Assembly: GCF_030124325.1 (NCBI RefSeq)
Contig: NZ_JASKLR010000006.1
Coordinates: 200,387-264,386 of the forward strand
Origin: Sinorhizobium sp. 8-89
GTDB taxonomy: Bacteria; Pseudomonadota; Alphaproteobacteria; Rhizobiales; Rhizobiaceae
DNA: 64,000 nucleotides
Reading direction: 5' to 3'
Position numbers and translations under genes: made by a program. Below the pieces are notes generated by a model. The model searched no databases. It was not told the origin of the DNA and saw only the letters and a program-made list of their open reading frames with translations. Numbering within the stretch: position 1 is the stretch's first letter; every line of letters starts with the position of its first letter. Below, one piece after another: positions 16,296-25,500 of the stretch.

Positions 16296-17369
16296 GTGGC
16301 AGATGACAGCACGACCACCGCCGAACCCGCGCGCCGCCGCGGCGTGACCGGATCGGCCCATCGCTGGCTTGTCACCACCGCCGGATTTCTCGTCACGCTG
16401 GCCGTAACCTTCCTCGGCCTTCTCGCCATCACCTTCTTCATCGGCCGGATCGTGCCGATCGATCCGGTGCTCGCAGTCGTGGGCGACCGCGCTCCCACTG
16501 CGGTCTACGAGCGGGTGCGCGTCGAAATGGGCCTCGATCGCCCCTTGACGACGCAGTTCGTAAGCTATGTCGGCGACGTGCTGACCGGCAATTTCGGCAC
16601 GTCCGTTTCCACGGGCCGGCCTGTCATCGAGGACCTTGCCCGCGTCTTCCCGGCGACACTCGAGATGGCTACGCTTGGCATTATCATCGGGGTCCTGCTC
16701 GGCGTCCCACTTGGCGTCATCGCCGCAAGCCGGCGCGGCTCTTGGCTCGATCAGGCAATTCGCGTCGTCGGCCTGCTCGGCTATTCCGTTCCCGCGTTCT
16801 GGCTTGGCCTCGTCGGACTCGCCGTCTTCTATGCCCGGCTCAATTGGGTCGGAGGCCCCGGCCGCGTCGAGATCTTTCTCGACGGCATCGTGCAGCCGGT
16901 GACCGGCCTGCTGCTGATCGACAGCATCATCGCCGGCGATTGGGAGGTCTTCGGTAATGCCGTCTGGCACCTGATATTGCCGGCGTCCTGCCTCGGATTC
17001 TTCGCGTTGGCCTATATCGCCCGCATGACACGCTCGTTCATGCTCGACCAACTGAGCCAGGAATACGTCACGACCGCCCGGGTCAAGGGCGTTCCCGAGC
17101 GGCTGGTCATCTGGCGCCATGCCTTCCGGCCGATCCGCGTGCCGCTGATCACCGTCATCGGGCTCTCCTATGCCGGCCTTCTCGAGGGCTCGGTAATGAT
17201 CGAGACGATCTTCTCCTGGCCCGGCATCGGCAACTATCTGACCGTGGCGCTGCTCAATGCCGACATGTCCGCGGTACTCGGCTCGACCCTGGTAGTCGGT
17301 GCAGTCTTCATCGGCATCAACAAGATTTCGGACGTGCTTTATCGCGTGCTCGATCCGCGTGCGCGCTAG
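16296..17369 (+). CDS. DppB-type peptide ABC transporter permease
   Basis: A 357-residue inner-membrane permease. It shows the family N-terminal FIGRIVPIDPVLAVVGDRAP..VYERVRVEMGLDRPL segment, a periplasmic loop (GNFGTSVSTGRPV) and the conserved loop DQLSQEYVTTARVKGVPERLVIWRHAFR plus GLLEGSVMIETIFSWPGIG. The GTG at 16296 is preferred, with GGATGGAG upstream; a TTG at 16245 has no site. First gene of the plus-strand operon. Confidence 0.93.
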   Translation: MADDSTTTAEPARRRGVTGSAHRWLVTTAGFLVTLAVTFLGLLAITFFIGRIVPIDPVLAVVGDRAPTAVYERVRVEMGLDRPLTTQFVSYVGDVLTGNFGTSVSTGRPVIEDLARVFPATLEMATLGIIIGVLLGVPLGVIAASRRGSWLDQAIRVVGLLGYSVPAFWLGLVGLAVFYARLNWVGGPGRVEIFLDGIVQPVTGLLLIDSIIAGDWEVFGNAVWHLILPASCLGFFALAYIARMTRSFMLDQLSQEYVTTARVKGVPERLVIWRHAFRPIRVPLITVIGLSYAGLLEGSVMIETIFSWPGIGNYLTVALLNADMSAVLGSTLVVGAVFIGINKISDVLYRVLDPRAR

Positions 17370-17382
17370 GGAGGTGCGGGAC

Positions 17383-18288
17383 ATGGCAACGCTTCGCGAC
17401 TGGCTGATCGACGACAGCCCCGCTTCCCCGATGCAGGCCCGGCTTAACCGGCTTTATCGAGTCCTCGGCGCGCTGATGCACAATCCGTTGGCAGTGATCG
17501 GGGCGATCATCGTCGCCGCCCTGATCCTCGCAGCACTCTTTGCGCCGTGGCTTGCTACGCACGATCCGCTACGCCAGGCGCTTGCCGAACGGCTGCTGCC
17601 GCCGAGCGCCGCGCACTGGATGGGCACGGACGAACTCGGGCGCGATATCTGGTCGCGCGTCGTCTATGGTGCCCGCATAACGCTGGTGATCGTCGCGCTC
17701 GTCGCCGTCCTTGCGGCGCCGGCCGGGCTCGTCATCGGCGTCGTTTCCGGCTATTTCGGCGGCTGGGTCGATCGCATCCTGATGGGCATCACCGACATCT
17801 TTTTGTCGCTGCCGAAGCTGATCCTGGCGCTCGCGTTTGTCGCAGCCCTTGGCCCGGGCATAGAGAACGCCATCATCGCGATCGCCATCACCTCCTGGCC
17901 CGGCTATGCCCGCGTCGCGCGGGCCGAGACGCTGACGTTCAAGAATTCCGAGTTCATTGCCGCCGTCCGTCTGCTCGGCGCGTCGAGCCTCAGGGTCAAT
18001 CTCGGCCACGTGCTGCCGCTCTGCACCTCGTCGATGATCATCCGCGTCACGCTCGACATGGCCGGCATCATCCTGACGGCGGCCGGCCTCGGCTTCATCG
18101 GCCTCGGCGCCCAGCCTCCCCTGCCGGAATGGGGTGCGATGATCTCGCGCGGACGCTCCTTCATTCTCGATCAATGGTGGGTCGCAACGATGCCGGGCTT
18201 CGCGATCATCCTCGTCAGCCTCGGCTTCTGTTTCCTCGGCGACGGCCTGCGCGACGTGCTCGACCCAAAGAGCGGAGAACAGCGCTGA
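17383..18288 (+). CDS. DppC-type peptide ABC transporter permease
   Basis: A 301-residue partner permease. Diagnostic segments are HWMGTDELGRDIWSRVVYGARITL, the WPGYARVARAETLTFKNSEFIAAVRLLGAS loop that docks the ATPases, and GFIGLGAQPPLPEWGAMISRGR. The ATG at 17383 follows GGGAGGTGCGGG, 13 bp after the previous stop. Its stop shares one base with the next ATG (TGATG). Confidence 0.94.
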   Translation: MATLRDWLIDDSPASPMQARLNRLYRVLGALMHNPLAVIGAIIVAALILAALFAPWLATHDPLRQALAERLLPPSAAHWMGTDELGRDIWSRVVYGARITLVIVALVAVLAAPAGLVIGVVSGYFGGWVDRILMGITDIFLSLPKLILALAFVAALGPGIENAIIAIAITSWPGYARVARAETLTFKNSEFIAAVRLLGASSLRVNLGHVLPLCTSSMIIRVTLDMAGIILTAAGLGFIGLGAQPPLPEWGAMISRGRSFILDQWWVATMPGFAIILVSLGFCFLGDGLRDVLDPKSGEQR

Positions 18289-19121
18289 TGAGACCGCTCC
18301 TCGAAATCGAAAACCTGCGTGTCACCTTCCCGACAGCACGCGGCGATATCGATGTCGTGCGCGGCGTCTCCTTCACGCTTGGACGCGAGCGCCTCGGCAT
18401 CGTCGGCGAAAGCGGCTCCGGCAAATCGATGACCGGCCGCTCGATCCTGAAGCTCGTGCGCGCACCCGGCCGCGCGACCGCAGACAAGCTCGCCTTCGAC
18501 GGTATCGATCTCAGCACCCGCTCGGAGAAGCAGATGCGCGCTATCCGCGGCGCTCGTATCTCAATGGTGATGCAGGATCCGAAATTCTCGCTCAATCCGG
18601 TGATGACCATCGGCGAACAGATCGCCGAGGCGCTGCTGACGCACAAACGTCTGCCGCGGCGGGAAGTGAACGACCGCGTGCATGCCATGCTCGAATCGGT
18701 GCGCATCACCGACCCGGAGCGTGTCGCCCGGCTTTATCCGCACGAGGTTTCCGGCGGCATGGGGCAGCGGGTGATGATCGCGATGATGCTCATCCCCGAG
18801 CCGGACCTGCTCATTGCCGACGAGCCGACCTCGGCACTCGACGTCTCGGTCCAGGCACAGGTGCTTGACATCATCGACGAACTCGTCAGGCGCAAGGGCA
18901 TGGGGCTGATCTTCATCAGCCACGACCTCAACCTCGTCTCGAGCTACTGCGACCGGATCCTGGTAATGAATACCGGCGAAGTGGTGGAAGAGTGCAGGGC
19001 CGGCGAATTGATGAACGCCACGCACCCATACACGCGTGGCCTGATCGCCTCCATTCCGCGCCTCGATGAAACAAGGGACGAGTTGCCCGTGCTCGACCGC
19101 AGCGCCTGGGCCAAAGCATGA
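18288..19121 (+). CDS. DppD-type peptide ABC transporter ATP-binding protein
   Basis: A 277-residue ATPase with Walker A GESGSGKS (about 40-47), Q-loop MVMQDPKFSLNPVMTI, signature VSGGMGQR, Walker B LLIADEPTSALDVSVQAQV and H-loop ISHDLNLV. The end carries the HPYTRGLIASIPRLD segment typical of oligopeptide ATPases (oligo_HPY region) but is short, lacking the cysteine cluster of DppD. Coupled by overlap to both neighbours. Confidence 0.93.
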   Translation: MRPLLEIENLRVTFPTARGDIDVVRGVSFTLGRERLGIVGESGSGKSMTGRSILKLVRAPGRATADKLAFDGIDLSTRSEKQMRAIRGARISMVMQDPKFSLNPVMTIGEQIAEALLTHKRLPRREVNDRVHAMLESVRITDPERVARLYPHEVSGGMGQRVMIAMMLIPEPDLLIADEPTSALDVSVQAQVLDIIDELVRRKGMGLIFISHDLNLVSSYCDRILVMNTGEVVEECRAGELMNATHPYTRGLIASIPRLDETRDELPVLDRSAWAKA

Positions 19122-19858
19122 CAGCGCTCTCTCTCAAAGACCTCGACATCTCCTACGGCGACACGCAGATCACGCACAAGGTGAGCCTCGACATCGCCGA
19201 GGGCGAGAGCTTCGCGCTTGTCGGCGAAAGCGGCTCGGGCAAGTCCACCGTCTTGAAGGCGATCGCCGGGCTTGCGCCCGAATGGACCGGCGAGATTTGC
19301 GTTCTCGGCAAAGCGCGCGGCCACGGCGTCGACCGCGGATTTTCGCGGATCTGCCAAATGGTGTTTCAGGACCCCTATGGTTCGCTGCATCCCCGAAAAA
19401 CCGTCGACGCGACGCTCGGCGAGGCCCTGACGATCCACGGCATCGGCGACCGGAGCGCCCGTGTCGAGGAGGTGATGGCGTCCGTCGGCCTCGACCGGAA
19501 ATTCCGGTTCCGCTTTCCGCATCAGCTTTCCGGCGGCCAGCGCCAGCGCGTGGCAATCGCGCGCGCACTGATGCTGAAGCCGAAGATCCTGCTGCTCGAC
19601 GAGCCGACCTCGGCTCTCGACGTTTCGGTGCAGGCGGAAATCCTCAACCTGCTCAAGCGTCTGCGCCGCGAGCAGAATCTCACCTTCCTGATGGTCACCC
19701 ACAATCTGCCGGTCGTCTCCTTCCTCTGCGACCGGCTGGCCGTCATGCGTCACGGCCGCATTGTCGAAGTGGCCGGCGTTGACGAGTTGAAGCGCGGTGA
19801 CCTCAAGGAACCCTATTCGCGCGAACTGATGCAGATCAGTGCCGCACACGCCAGCTAA
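19118..19858 (+). CDS. DppF-type peptide ABC transporter ATP-binding protein
   Basis: A 246-residue ATPase: Walker A GESGSGKST, Q-loop MVFQDPYGSLHPRKTV, signature LSGGQRQR, Walker B ILLLDEPTSALDVSVQAEI, H-loop VTHNLPVV (Asn in place of the usual Asp after His). It overlaps the DppD-type gene by 4 bp. The C-terminal oligo_HPY extension is nearly absent, so it is shorter than most DppF proteins. Confidence 0.93.
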   Translation: MTALSLKDLDISYGDTQITHKVSLDIAEGESFALVGESGSGKSTVLKAIAGLAPEWTGEICVLGKARGHGVDRGFSRICQMVFQDPYGSLHPRKTVDATLGEALTIHGIGDRSARVEEVMASVGLDRKFRFRFPHQLSGGQRQRVAIARALMLKPKILLLDEPTSALDVSVQAEILNLLKRLRREQNLTFLMVTHNLPVVSFLCDRLAVMRHGRIVEVAGVDELKRGDLKEPYSRELMQISAAHAS

Positions 19859-19889
19859 TCGTCCCACTCAATTCTCCCAAGGACATAGG

Positions 19890-20393
19890 ATGAATATCGA
19901 GCATATCGCCGCTCTGGCGGAATTCGACGCAACCATTGCCAACGACACCAGCGCAGATGCGCCCTATCGCGCGCTGCAGACGCTTAGCCGAAAGCTGATC
20001 GGCGCCAAGCTCTTCACGATCATGACGGTGGACATGGCGAATGAGTTGGCGCGCCGCGCCTATACCTCGCACCCCGACGAGTATCCGGCCTCCGGCACCA
20101 AGCCGATTCACTATGATCGCTGGTTCGACACGGTCCACAAGGCGCGCGAGACCTTCGTCGCCAATACGGTTGCCGACATTTCCACCGTTTTCGGCGATTA
20201 CGAGACGATCGCTGCACTCGGCTGCGGATCAGTCGTGAACATTCCAGTCGTCGTCGGCGGCGAACTGCTCGGCACGGTCAACTGCCTGGATGTCGAGCAC
20301 CACTACACGCCGGAAAAAGTCGAGCTTTCGAAACTCATCGAGATGCCGGCCAAGCTCGCATTTCTGGCAGCAGCGCGAAGGGCGGCAAACTGA
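19890..20393 (+). CDS. GAF domain protein at the end of the peptide ABC operon
   Basis: A 167-residue cytosolic protein. After a short N-terminal helix, residues about 25-155 form one GAF-like domain (LQTLSRKLIGAKLFTIMTV..., SVVNIPVVVGGELLGTVNCLDVEHHYTPEKVEL). No output domain or second domain is present, and it lacks the cysteines of free-methionine sulfoxide reductases. The gap to the ATPase is only 31 bp, so it is likely cotranscribed and may sense the imported compound; that role is inference. AAGGA precedes the ATG. Confidence 0.8.
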   Translation: MNIEHIAALAEFDATIANDTSADAPYRALQTLSRKLIGAKLFTIMTVDMANELARRAYTSHPDEYPASGTKPIHYDRWFDTVHKARETFVANTVADISTVFGDYETIAALGCGSVVNIPVVVGGELLGTVNCLDVEHHYTPEKVELSKLIEMPAKLAFLAAARRAAN

Positions 20394-20471
20394 TCGGGAC
20401 AGATTGCCAGCCGGAACCCTGAGCGGCCACGGTTCGCGTGCCGCCGTTCGGCCAAGGGCCAAGCGGAAGCG

Positions 20472-20927
20472 TCAGGCCGACTCCGGCGGAATGACACCCT
20501 TGGTGAAGAGGAAGCAGCCGTAGAAACGCGTCTCGCCGGTGGTGATGACGCAATAGGCGTTCTTTGCTTCCTCATAGAACGCGAAGCGCTCGATGCCATA
20601 CATGGGCGCCGGCTTGCCCTCGGCGCGATCGATCTCCGCCTGAACCTCCCGTTGTACCGCCGGAAGTTCATCGGGGGCGCCCATGACTTCCATGCGCCCT
20701 GCGGAGGGCTGCAGCGGCGTGTCGAGCGGCAATATCGAAAGAACGGCCTTCACAGCGCGGGCCGCGGAGACATTGTCAATGTGCAGCAATTTTCCAAGCG
20801 TCGTCTGCCGCGCGATCGCGTCGGACGGGAAATTGGTGTCCGAGATCACCAGCGTGTCGCCGTGTCCCATCGAGCGCAGCGCGTGCAACACGTCGGCATT
20901 GAGTGCCGGGTCGATATTCTTGAGCAT
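20472..20927 (-). CDS. RbsD/FucU-family sugar mutarotase
   Basis: A 151-residue RbsD/FucU fold protein that interconverts sugar anomers or ring forms. It starts MLKNIDPALNADVLHALRSMGHGDTLVISDTNFP, where the HGD motif and DTNFP (rather than DAGFP) point to the FucU branch, and ends in a YGCFLFTKGVI segment. It is downstream of the deoxyribose genes on the same strand but separated by 224 bp containing a decayed repeat, so cotranscription is uncertain. A mutarotase acting on deoxyribose or fucose are both possible. Confidence 0.85.
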   Translation of the reverse strand: MLKNIDPALNADVLHALRSMGHGDTLVISDTNFPSDAIARQTTLGKLLHIDNVSAARAVKAVLSILPLDTPLQPSAGRMEVMGAPDELPAVQREVQAEIDRAEGKPAPMYGIERFAFYEEAKNAYCVITTGETRFYGCFLFTKGVIPPESA

Positions 20928-20940
20928 TCCAGTCCTCTCC

Positions 20941-20992
20941 CTGCATGATTCCTTGAGACCGAAACCGATCTACTGCAATTCAACGTGCTGCA
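20941..20992. repeat. Decayed copy of the CTGCATGATT palindromic repeat
   Basis: CTGCATGATTCCTTGAGACC opens the element and a partly inverted GTGCTGCAG closes it. The left arm matches the repeat at 12717; the right arm has decayed. It lies in the 224-bp gap (20928-21151) between the ALDH and fucU-like genes, directly before the latter's ribosome binding site. The remainder of the gap shows no gene. Confidence 0.5.
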
Positions 20993-21151
20993 GCAACTTT
21001 GCGCATCCGATCGAGCGCGCGGCGCTGCGTGCGCCGGTCTTCGGCGCTGCACGGCCGCATCAGGCCGTTTCCAAAGCCGGTCGTCAACAGATTGTTCGGA
21101 TTTCCCCGCTCTTCCGGCCGTGTCCCCCCCGCCCGAAAGATGCTTGATCCC

Positions 21152-23536
21152 CTACTCGCCGTAGGGGATCCAGATGTTCTTGACGTCGACGGCGCGGCGC
21201 AGGAAAGCGGGGCCTTCGGCAGCTATCCGGTCCATCCAGTCGGTCGCCTTGCCGTAATCGACAAAGGTACGCTTGAGATTCCCGATAGAGAGCTTCTCGA
21301 CCAGCGTCGAGAGTTCCGGCGAGCCGAAAGCCCAGAGCGCGTCGACGTCGTTATGGGCGGCAAGCGTCTTGGCGAGCTCGACGGCCGAGCCGGTGACAAT
21401 ATTGATGACGCCGGCCGGCACATCCGATGTTTCAAGCACGGAGTAGAAATCGGTAGCCGCCAGCGGATGCTGTTCGCTCGGAACGGCGATTACGCGATTG
21501 CCGACGGCAATCAGCGGTGCGACGAGGCTGATGAAACCAAGCAACGGCGCCTCGGGCGGGCAGATGACGCCGACGACACCCTGCGGCTCCGGCATCGCCA
21601 GTGCAACGCCGCGAAGCGGCGGCTGGTGCACGATGCCCTCGTATTTGTCAGCCCAGGCGCCATAGGTGAAGAGACGCGCGATCGCGGCGTCGATCTCCGC
21701 CCTGGCGCCGGCTGCCGAGGCGCCGGTCATGGCGGAGATACGCTCGGCAAATTCCGCCGCACGGCCACTCAAGTTTTCGGCAACGTAGTAGAGAATCTGC
21801 GCGCGATTGTGCGTCGTCGCGGAGGACCAGGCCGATGCGGCCTGCGCCGCGACGACGGCATTGCGGATGTCCTTGCGGTTGCCTTCGCCGACCTCGCCGA
21901 TCACCTTGCCCTTTGAAGAAAGCACCGGCCGCGAATAGTTGCCGTCCGGCCGCGCCTGCTTACCGCCGATGAAGAGCTTGGCGGTGCGGTCGAGCGTTGG
22001 CATGGAGAAGTCGCCCGCGGCCGCCTTCACAACCGGTGCAGCCGGGACGGGACGAAGCTTGCGCCCGATCCAGGCTTTCGGCTTCAGATATTCATAGCAG
22101 CCCTCGCGCCCGCCTTCCCGACCGAAGCCCGATTCGCGTTTTCCCCCGAAGCCGGCCGCCGCGTCGAAGAGATTGGTGGCATTGACCCAGACGACGCCGG
22201 CCGTAAGCTTCGCGGCAACATGTAAGGCGAGCCCGATTGTTTCACTCCAGACGCTGGCGGCAAGGCCGTAGCGCGAATGATTGGCGAGCTGGATCGCCTC
22301 TTCCGGCGTGCGGAAGGTCATCGAGACCGCCACCGGCCCGAAGATTTCCTCGGTGGCAACGATCGATGTCGGCTGGACATTGGTGAGCAGCGTCGGCGGA
22401 TAGAAGCTGCCGCCCTTCGGCAGGTCGATCTTGGGCTGGTGCAGCGACGCGCCCTGTGTCACGCCTTGGGCGACCAGACTTTCGATCCGCTGCAACTGCA
22501 CCGGCGCGACGATTGCCGCCATGTCGATCGCCTTGTCCAGCGGATGACCGACGCGCAGGGTCGCCATGCGTCGTGTGAGGCGCTCATAAAAGAGCGGCGC
22601 TATGCCTTCCTGGACGAGAAGGCGCGAACCGGCACAGCAGACCTGGCCCTGGTTGAACCAGATGGCATCGACCACGCCTTCGACCGCACCGTCGATATCG
22701 GCATCGTCGAAGATGATGAAAGGAGACTTGCCGCCGAGTTCCAGCGTCAGCGACTTGCCGGTGCCTGCGGTCTTTTCGCGAATGAGGCGCCCGACTTCGG
22801 TGGAACCGGTAAAGGCGATCTTGTCGATATCCTCATGCTCGACGATCAGCGCGCCGGTTTCGCCCTCGCCCGTCACCACATTCAAGACGCCTGCCGGCAG
22901 CCCGGCCGCGGCGGCAAGGTCGGCAAAGAGGAGCGCCGTCAGCGGCGTGAACTCAGCGGGCTTCAAGATTACGGTGTTGCCGAGCGCGAGCGCCGGCGCG
23001 ACCTTCCAGGCCAGCATCAGGAAGGGGAAGTTCCACGGAATGACCTGGCCGACGACGCCGACCGGCACCTGATCGGCGAACTCGGTCTCCTGAAGCTGAG
23101 CCCAGCCGGCATGATGGTAGAAATGACGGGCCGCGAGAGGAATGTCGATGTCGCGCGTCTCGCGGATCGGCTTGCCGTTGTCGATTGCCTCGACCACGGC
23201 GATCAGCCGCGCGTGGCGCTGGATCATGCGAGCCAGAGCGTAAAGGTGACGCGCGCGGGCATGGCCGGGCAACTTCGCCCACGCACTCTGCGCCTTGCGC
23301 GCGGCGGCAACGGCGCTGTTGACGTCCTCGCGGCCGCCGAGCGCGATCTTGGCGAGCAAGGCGCCGGTCGCAGGCTCGTATGTGTCGAATGTCTTTCCAG
23401 ACGCTGAAGCGGCGAAGGCGCCATTGATGAAGTGACCGAACTCGCCCTTGTGGCGTGCGAGCCATTCGCGAGCTTCGGTGTCGGCCTCGGGTGCGGGACC
23501 ATACGACATTTCGTCAAAATACCTGGCGACCGTCAT
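21152..23536 (-). CDS. ALDH16-like aldehyde dehydrogenase with two ALDH domains
   Basis: A 794-residue protein made of two aldehyde dehydrogenase domains. Domain 1 (about 30-500) is complete: cofactor region VIPWNFP, general base Glu266 in LTLELGGKSP and nucleophile Cys300 in FNQGQVCCAGSR. Domain 2 (about 515-790) has the NAD-fold portion (GVVGVICPPEAPLLGFISLVAPLIAVGN) but lacks both the ELGGK and the GQ.C segments, so it cannot be catalytic. This layout is that of the ALDH16 family. It starts 5 bp after deoC, so it probably oxidises the acetaldehyde released by the aldolase, though this is inferred from position. Confidence 0.9.
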   Translation of the reverse strand: MTVARYFDEMSYGPAPEADTEAREWLARHKGEFGHFINGAFAASASGKTFDTYEPATGALLAKIALGGREDVNSAVAAARKAQSAWAKLPGHARARHLYALARMIQRHARLIAVVEAIDNGKPIRETRDIDIPLAARHFYHHAGWAQLQETEFADQVPVGVVGQVIPWNFPFLMLAWKVAPALALGNTVILKPAEFTPLTALLFADLAAAAGLPAGVLNVVTGEGETGALIVEHEDIDKIAFTGSTEVGRLIREKTAGTGKSLTLELGGKSPFIIFDDADIDGAVEGVVDAIWFNQGQVCCAGSRLLVQEGIAPLFYERLTRRMATLRVGHPLDKAIDMAAIVAPVQLQRIESLVAQGVTQGASLHQPKIDLPKGGSFYPPTLLTNVQPTSIVATEEIFGPVAVSMTFRTPEEAIQLANHSRYGLAASVWSETIGLALHVAAKLTAGVVWVNATNLFDAAAGFGGKRESGFGREGGREGCYEYLKPKAWIGRKLRPVPAAPVVKAAAGDFSMPTLDRTAKLFIGGKQARPDGNYSRPVLSSKGKVIGEVGEGNRKDIRNAVVAAQAASAWSSATTHNRAQILYYVAENLSGRAAEFAERISAMTGASAAGARAEIDAAIARLFTYGAWADKYEGIVHQPPLRGVALAMPEPQGVVGVICPPEAPLLGFISLVAPLIAVGNRVIAVPSEQHPLAATDFYSVLETSDVPAGVINIVTGSAVELAKTLAAHNDVDALWAFGSPELSTLVEKLSIGNLKRTFVDYGKATDWMDRIAAEGPAFLRRAVDVKNIWIPYGE

Positions 23537-23541
23537 CGGGA

Positions 23542-24555
23542 TTATCCTATCGGGTGTCTGTTGAGGGCCGAGTAGGCGCCGCTGACGTGATGTTCAAGCT
23601 GGCGCTCGATATCGGCAAGCAAGCTCGACGCCCCTACGCGGAAGAGATCCGGCTCCAGCCATTCACGACCAAGTTCGTCCTTCATGAGGAACTGGTAGTT
23701 CAGCACGTCCTTTGCCGCCGAAATGCCGCCGGCCGGCTTGTAACCCACCTTGAGGCCCGTACGCTCCTGATAGGCGCGGATCATCCTGAGCATGACGAGC
23801 GTGACGAGCAGCGTCGCATTGACGCCCTCCTTGCCGGTCGACGTCTTGATGAAGTCGGCGCCGGCCATCATGCAGACGAGCGATGCCCGCGCCACGTTGC
23901 GCAACGTCTTGAGGTCACCGGTTGCCAGGATTGCCTTGACATGAGCATCGCCGCAAGCAGCGCGGAAATCGCGCATCTCGTCGTAGAGCGCCTGCCAATT
24001 GCCGGTCAGCACATGCTCGCGCGTGATGACGATATCGATCTCGCGCGCGCCATCGGCGACCGAGGCCTCGATTTCCTTCAGCTTAACGTCATGCGGCACG
24101 AGCCCTGCCGGAAAGCCGGTGGAGACGGCGGCAACCGGGATGCCGGAACCCTCGAGCGCCTCGACGGCGGTCGAAACGAAGCGATGATAGACGCAGACCG
24201 CACCGGTCGTGATGCCGCGATTGCCCATGCCGAGCGCCTCGAGAATGTCCTGACGGACCGGCTGGCGCGCCTTGGCGCACAGCCGCTTGACGCGCTCGTT
24301 CGTGTCGTCGCCATTGAGCGTGGTGAGATCGATGCAGGTTACGGCCTTGAGCAGCCAGGCGGCCTGGGCGTCCTTTTTGACGGTACGCCGCCCTGGCAGC
24401 GTCGCAACGCGCCGCTCGGCCGCCGACAGATTGACGCGCTGATCGACTACCCAGGAAAGGTCGAGCTCAATGCCATCATTGCGCGGCCAATTGTGACCTA
24501 CGCCGGCGGTCTCAACGGCTGACGCCGCCGTGCTCTTCACAGCAAGGTCTTCCAA
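23542..24555 (-). CDS. deoC: Deoxyribose-phosphate aldolase
   Basis: A 337-residue class I aldolase that splits 2-deoxyribose 5-phosphate into glyceraldehyde 3-phosphate and acetaldehyde. The Schiff-base lysine is Lys237 in ADFIKTSTGKEGVNAT, the second active lysine is Lys273 in VGYKPAGG, and the acidic partner is Asp174 in REIDIVI. It is longer than the E. coli enzyme because of an N-terminal extension of about 60-70 residues, a form common in this lineage. It is followed by the ALDH16-like gene and preceded by a 156-bp gap with an operator-like site. Confidence 0.94.
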   Translation of the reverse strand: MEDLAVKSTAASAVETAGVGHNWPRNDGIELDLSWVVDQRVNLSAAERRVATLPGRRTVKKDAQAAWLLKAVTCIDLTTLNGDDTNERVKRLCAKARQPVRQDILEALGMGNRGITTGAVCVYHRFVSTAVEALEGSGIPVAAVSTGFPAGLVPHDVKLKEIEASVADGAREIDIVITREHVLTGNWQALYDEMRDFRAACGDAHVKAILATGDLKTLRNVARASLVCMMAGADFIKTSTGKEGVNATLLVTLVMLRMIRAYQERTGLKVGYKPAGGISAAKDVLNYQFLMKDELGREWLEPDLFRVGASSLLADIERQLEHHVSGAYSALNRHPIG

Positions 24556-24635
24556 ACGACTACTCCCTCGTATCGCCGATGTCGCCCTTGGGCGCGCATC
24601 TTCGCAGCTTTTGTCCGCCTTGGCGATATGTTATC

Positions 24636-24658
24636 TTTCTATCTAATCATGTTAGAAA
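24636..24658. promoter_or_regulatory. Operator candidate upstream of deoC
   Basis: TTTCTA (24636-24641) and TAGAAA (24653-24658) form an inverted repeat with an 11-bp spacer, about 80 bp upstream of the deoC start in the AT-rich end of the 24556-24711 gap. The right half TGTTAGAAAT (24650-24659) recurs exactly at 25501-25510 upstream of the deoR-type gene. The two copies in the two promoter regions suggest the binding site of that DeoR regulator. Confidence 0.55.
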
Positions 24659-24711
24659 TCCACCAAAACAGCGCATCTGTCAAGCAAAGAGCCGCGTCCC
24701 GTGAACCCGCG

Positions 24712-25437
24712 CTACGTGAGTGCCATCTCGCCGTCTTCCGTTATGATCGCTCCAAAGGCGCCCGTGGACGCGAAGAAGGCCGGCTTCAGCTTGCCGATCT
24801 TGCTGCGATCGACGACGAGGTAATTTTCCCGCGCGAGCGAAATCACCTTCTGCTTGATCGCCACCTCGTGGAAGTGGACGCAGGTCGCACCCCGCAGTTG
24901 GTCGATCCCGGCGGCGGAGAGAAACGCGACGTTGATGCCAAGCCGATCAAGCGTATCCAGGCCGGAATCACCTGAGAAGGATGCCGACGACGGATGATAA
25001 AGACCGCCCAGCATGACGATCCGCACATTGGGTTTCCGGATCAGGCGGTCGGCCGCATTCAAAGAATAACAGACTGCGGTTATTGAATAATTTTCCGGAA
25101 TCAGGTCGACGAGATATTCAAGCGTCGTACCGCAGTCGATGAAGATCGTCTCATCGGGACGAATGTACCCTGCGGCGTGGACGCAGGCCTCGCGCTTGGC
25201 GGTTGCGTGGCTATCGGCCGCGCGCGCAAGTTCATAAGGAACATCGCTTTCGATATCGGCCGCGGGAACGATGTGCCCCCCGAGATAGCCGAAAAGCCCG
25301 GGATTGTCGGCAATGTCGCGACGCACTGTCATCTCCGACACGCCAAGCAGCGCGGCGGCGTCTTTCAGATGCAGCACGCGCCGCGCCGAAAGCGCGTCGG
25401 TCAAGGTCGTGATACGCGTCGACTTGCGGTTAGCCAT
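24712..25437 (-). CDS. deoR: DeoR-family transcriptional regulator
   Basis: A 241-residue regulator. The N-terminal winged helix-turn-helix reads LHLKDAAALLGVSEMTVRRDIADNPG (about 22-48) and is followed by the sugar-phosphate sensor domain with ETIFIDCGTTLEYLVDLIPEN and the ..LSAAGID segment. It is encoded directly upstream of deoC on the same strand, as deoxyribose-phosphate-responsive DeoR proteins often are. It likely represses itself and deoC through the shared 10-bp site in both promoter regions. Confidence 0.9.
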   Translation of the reverse strand: MANRKSTRITTLTDALSARRVLHLKDAAALLGVSEMTVRRDIADNPGLFGYLGGHIVPAADIESDVPYELARAADSHATAKREACVHAAGYIRPDETIFIDCGTTLEYLVDLIPENYSITAVCYSLNAADRLIRKPNVRIVMLGGLYHPSSASFSGDSGLDTLDRLGINVAFLSAAGIDQLRGATCVHFHEVAIKQKVISLARENYLVVDRSKIGKLKPAFFASTGAFGAIITEDGEMALT

Positions 25438-25500
25438 TGTTCTTCCGGGCGAAGGCTTGCGCTAAATGACGCCACACAACGAGTGCCTGGCGAACAATTT

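Noticed and set aside
16224-17384. 386-codon minus-strand frame opposite the DppB-type permease
   Set aside because: Asp/Arg/His-rich shadow of the real permease with no recognisable domain.
21152-22000. Second ALDH domain as an independent active enzyme
   Set aside because: It lacks both the catalytic cysteine and the general base segment and has no separate start; it is a structural domain of the fused protein.
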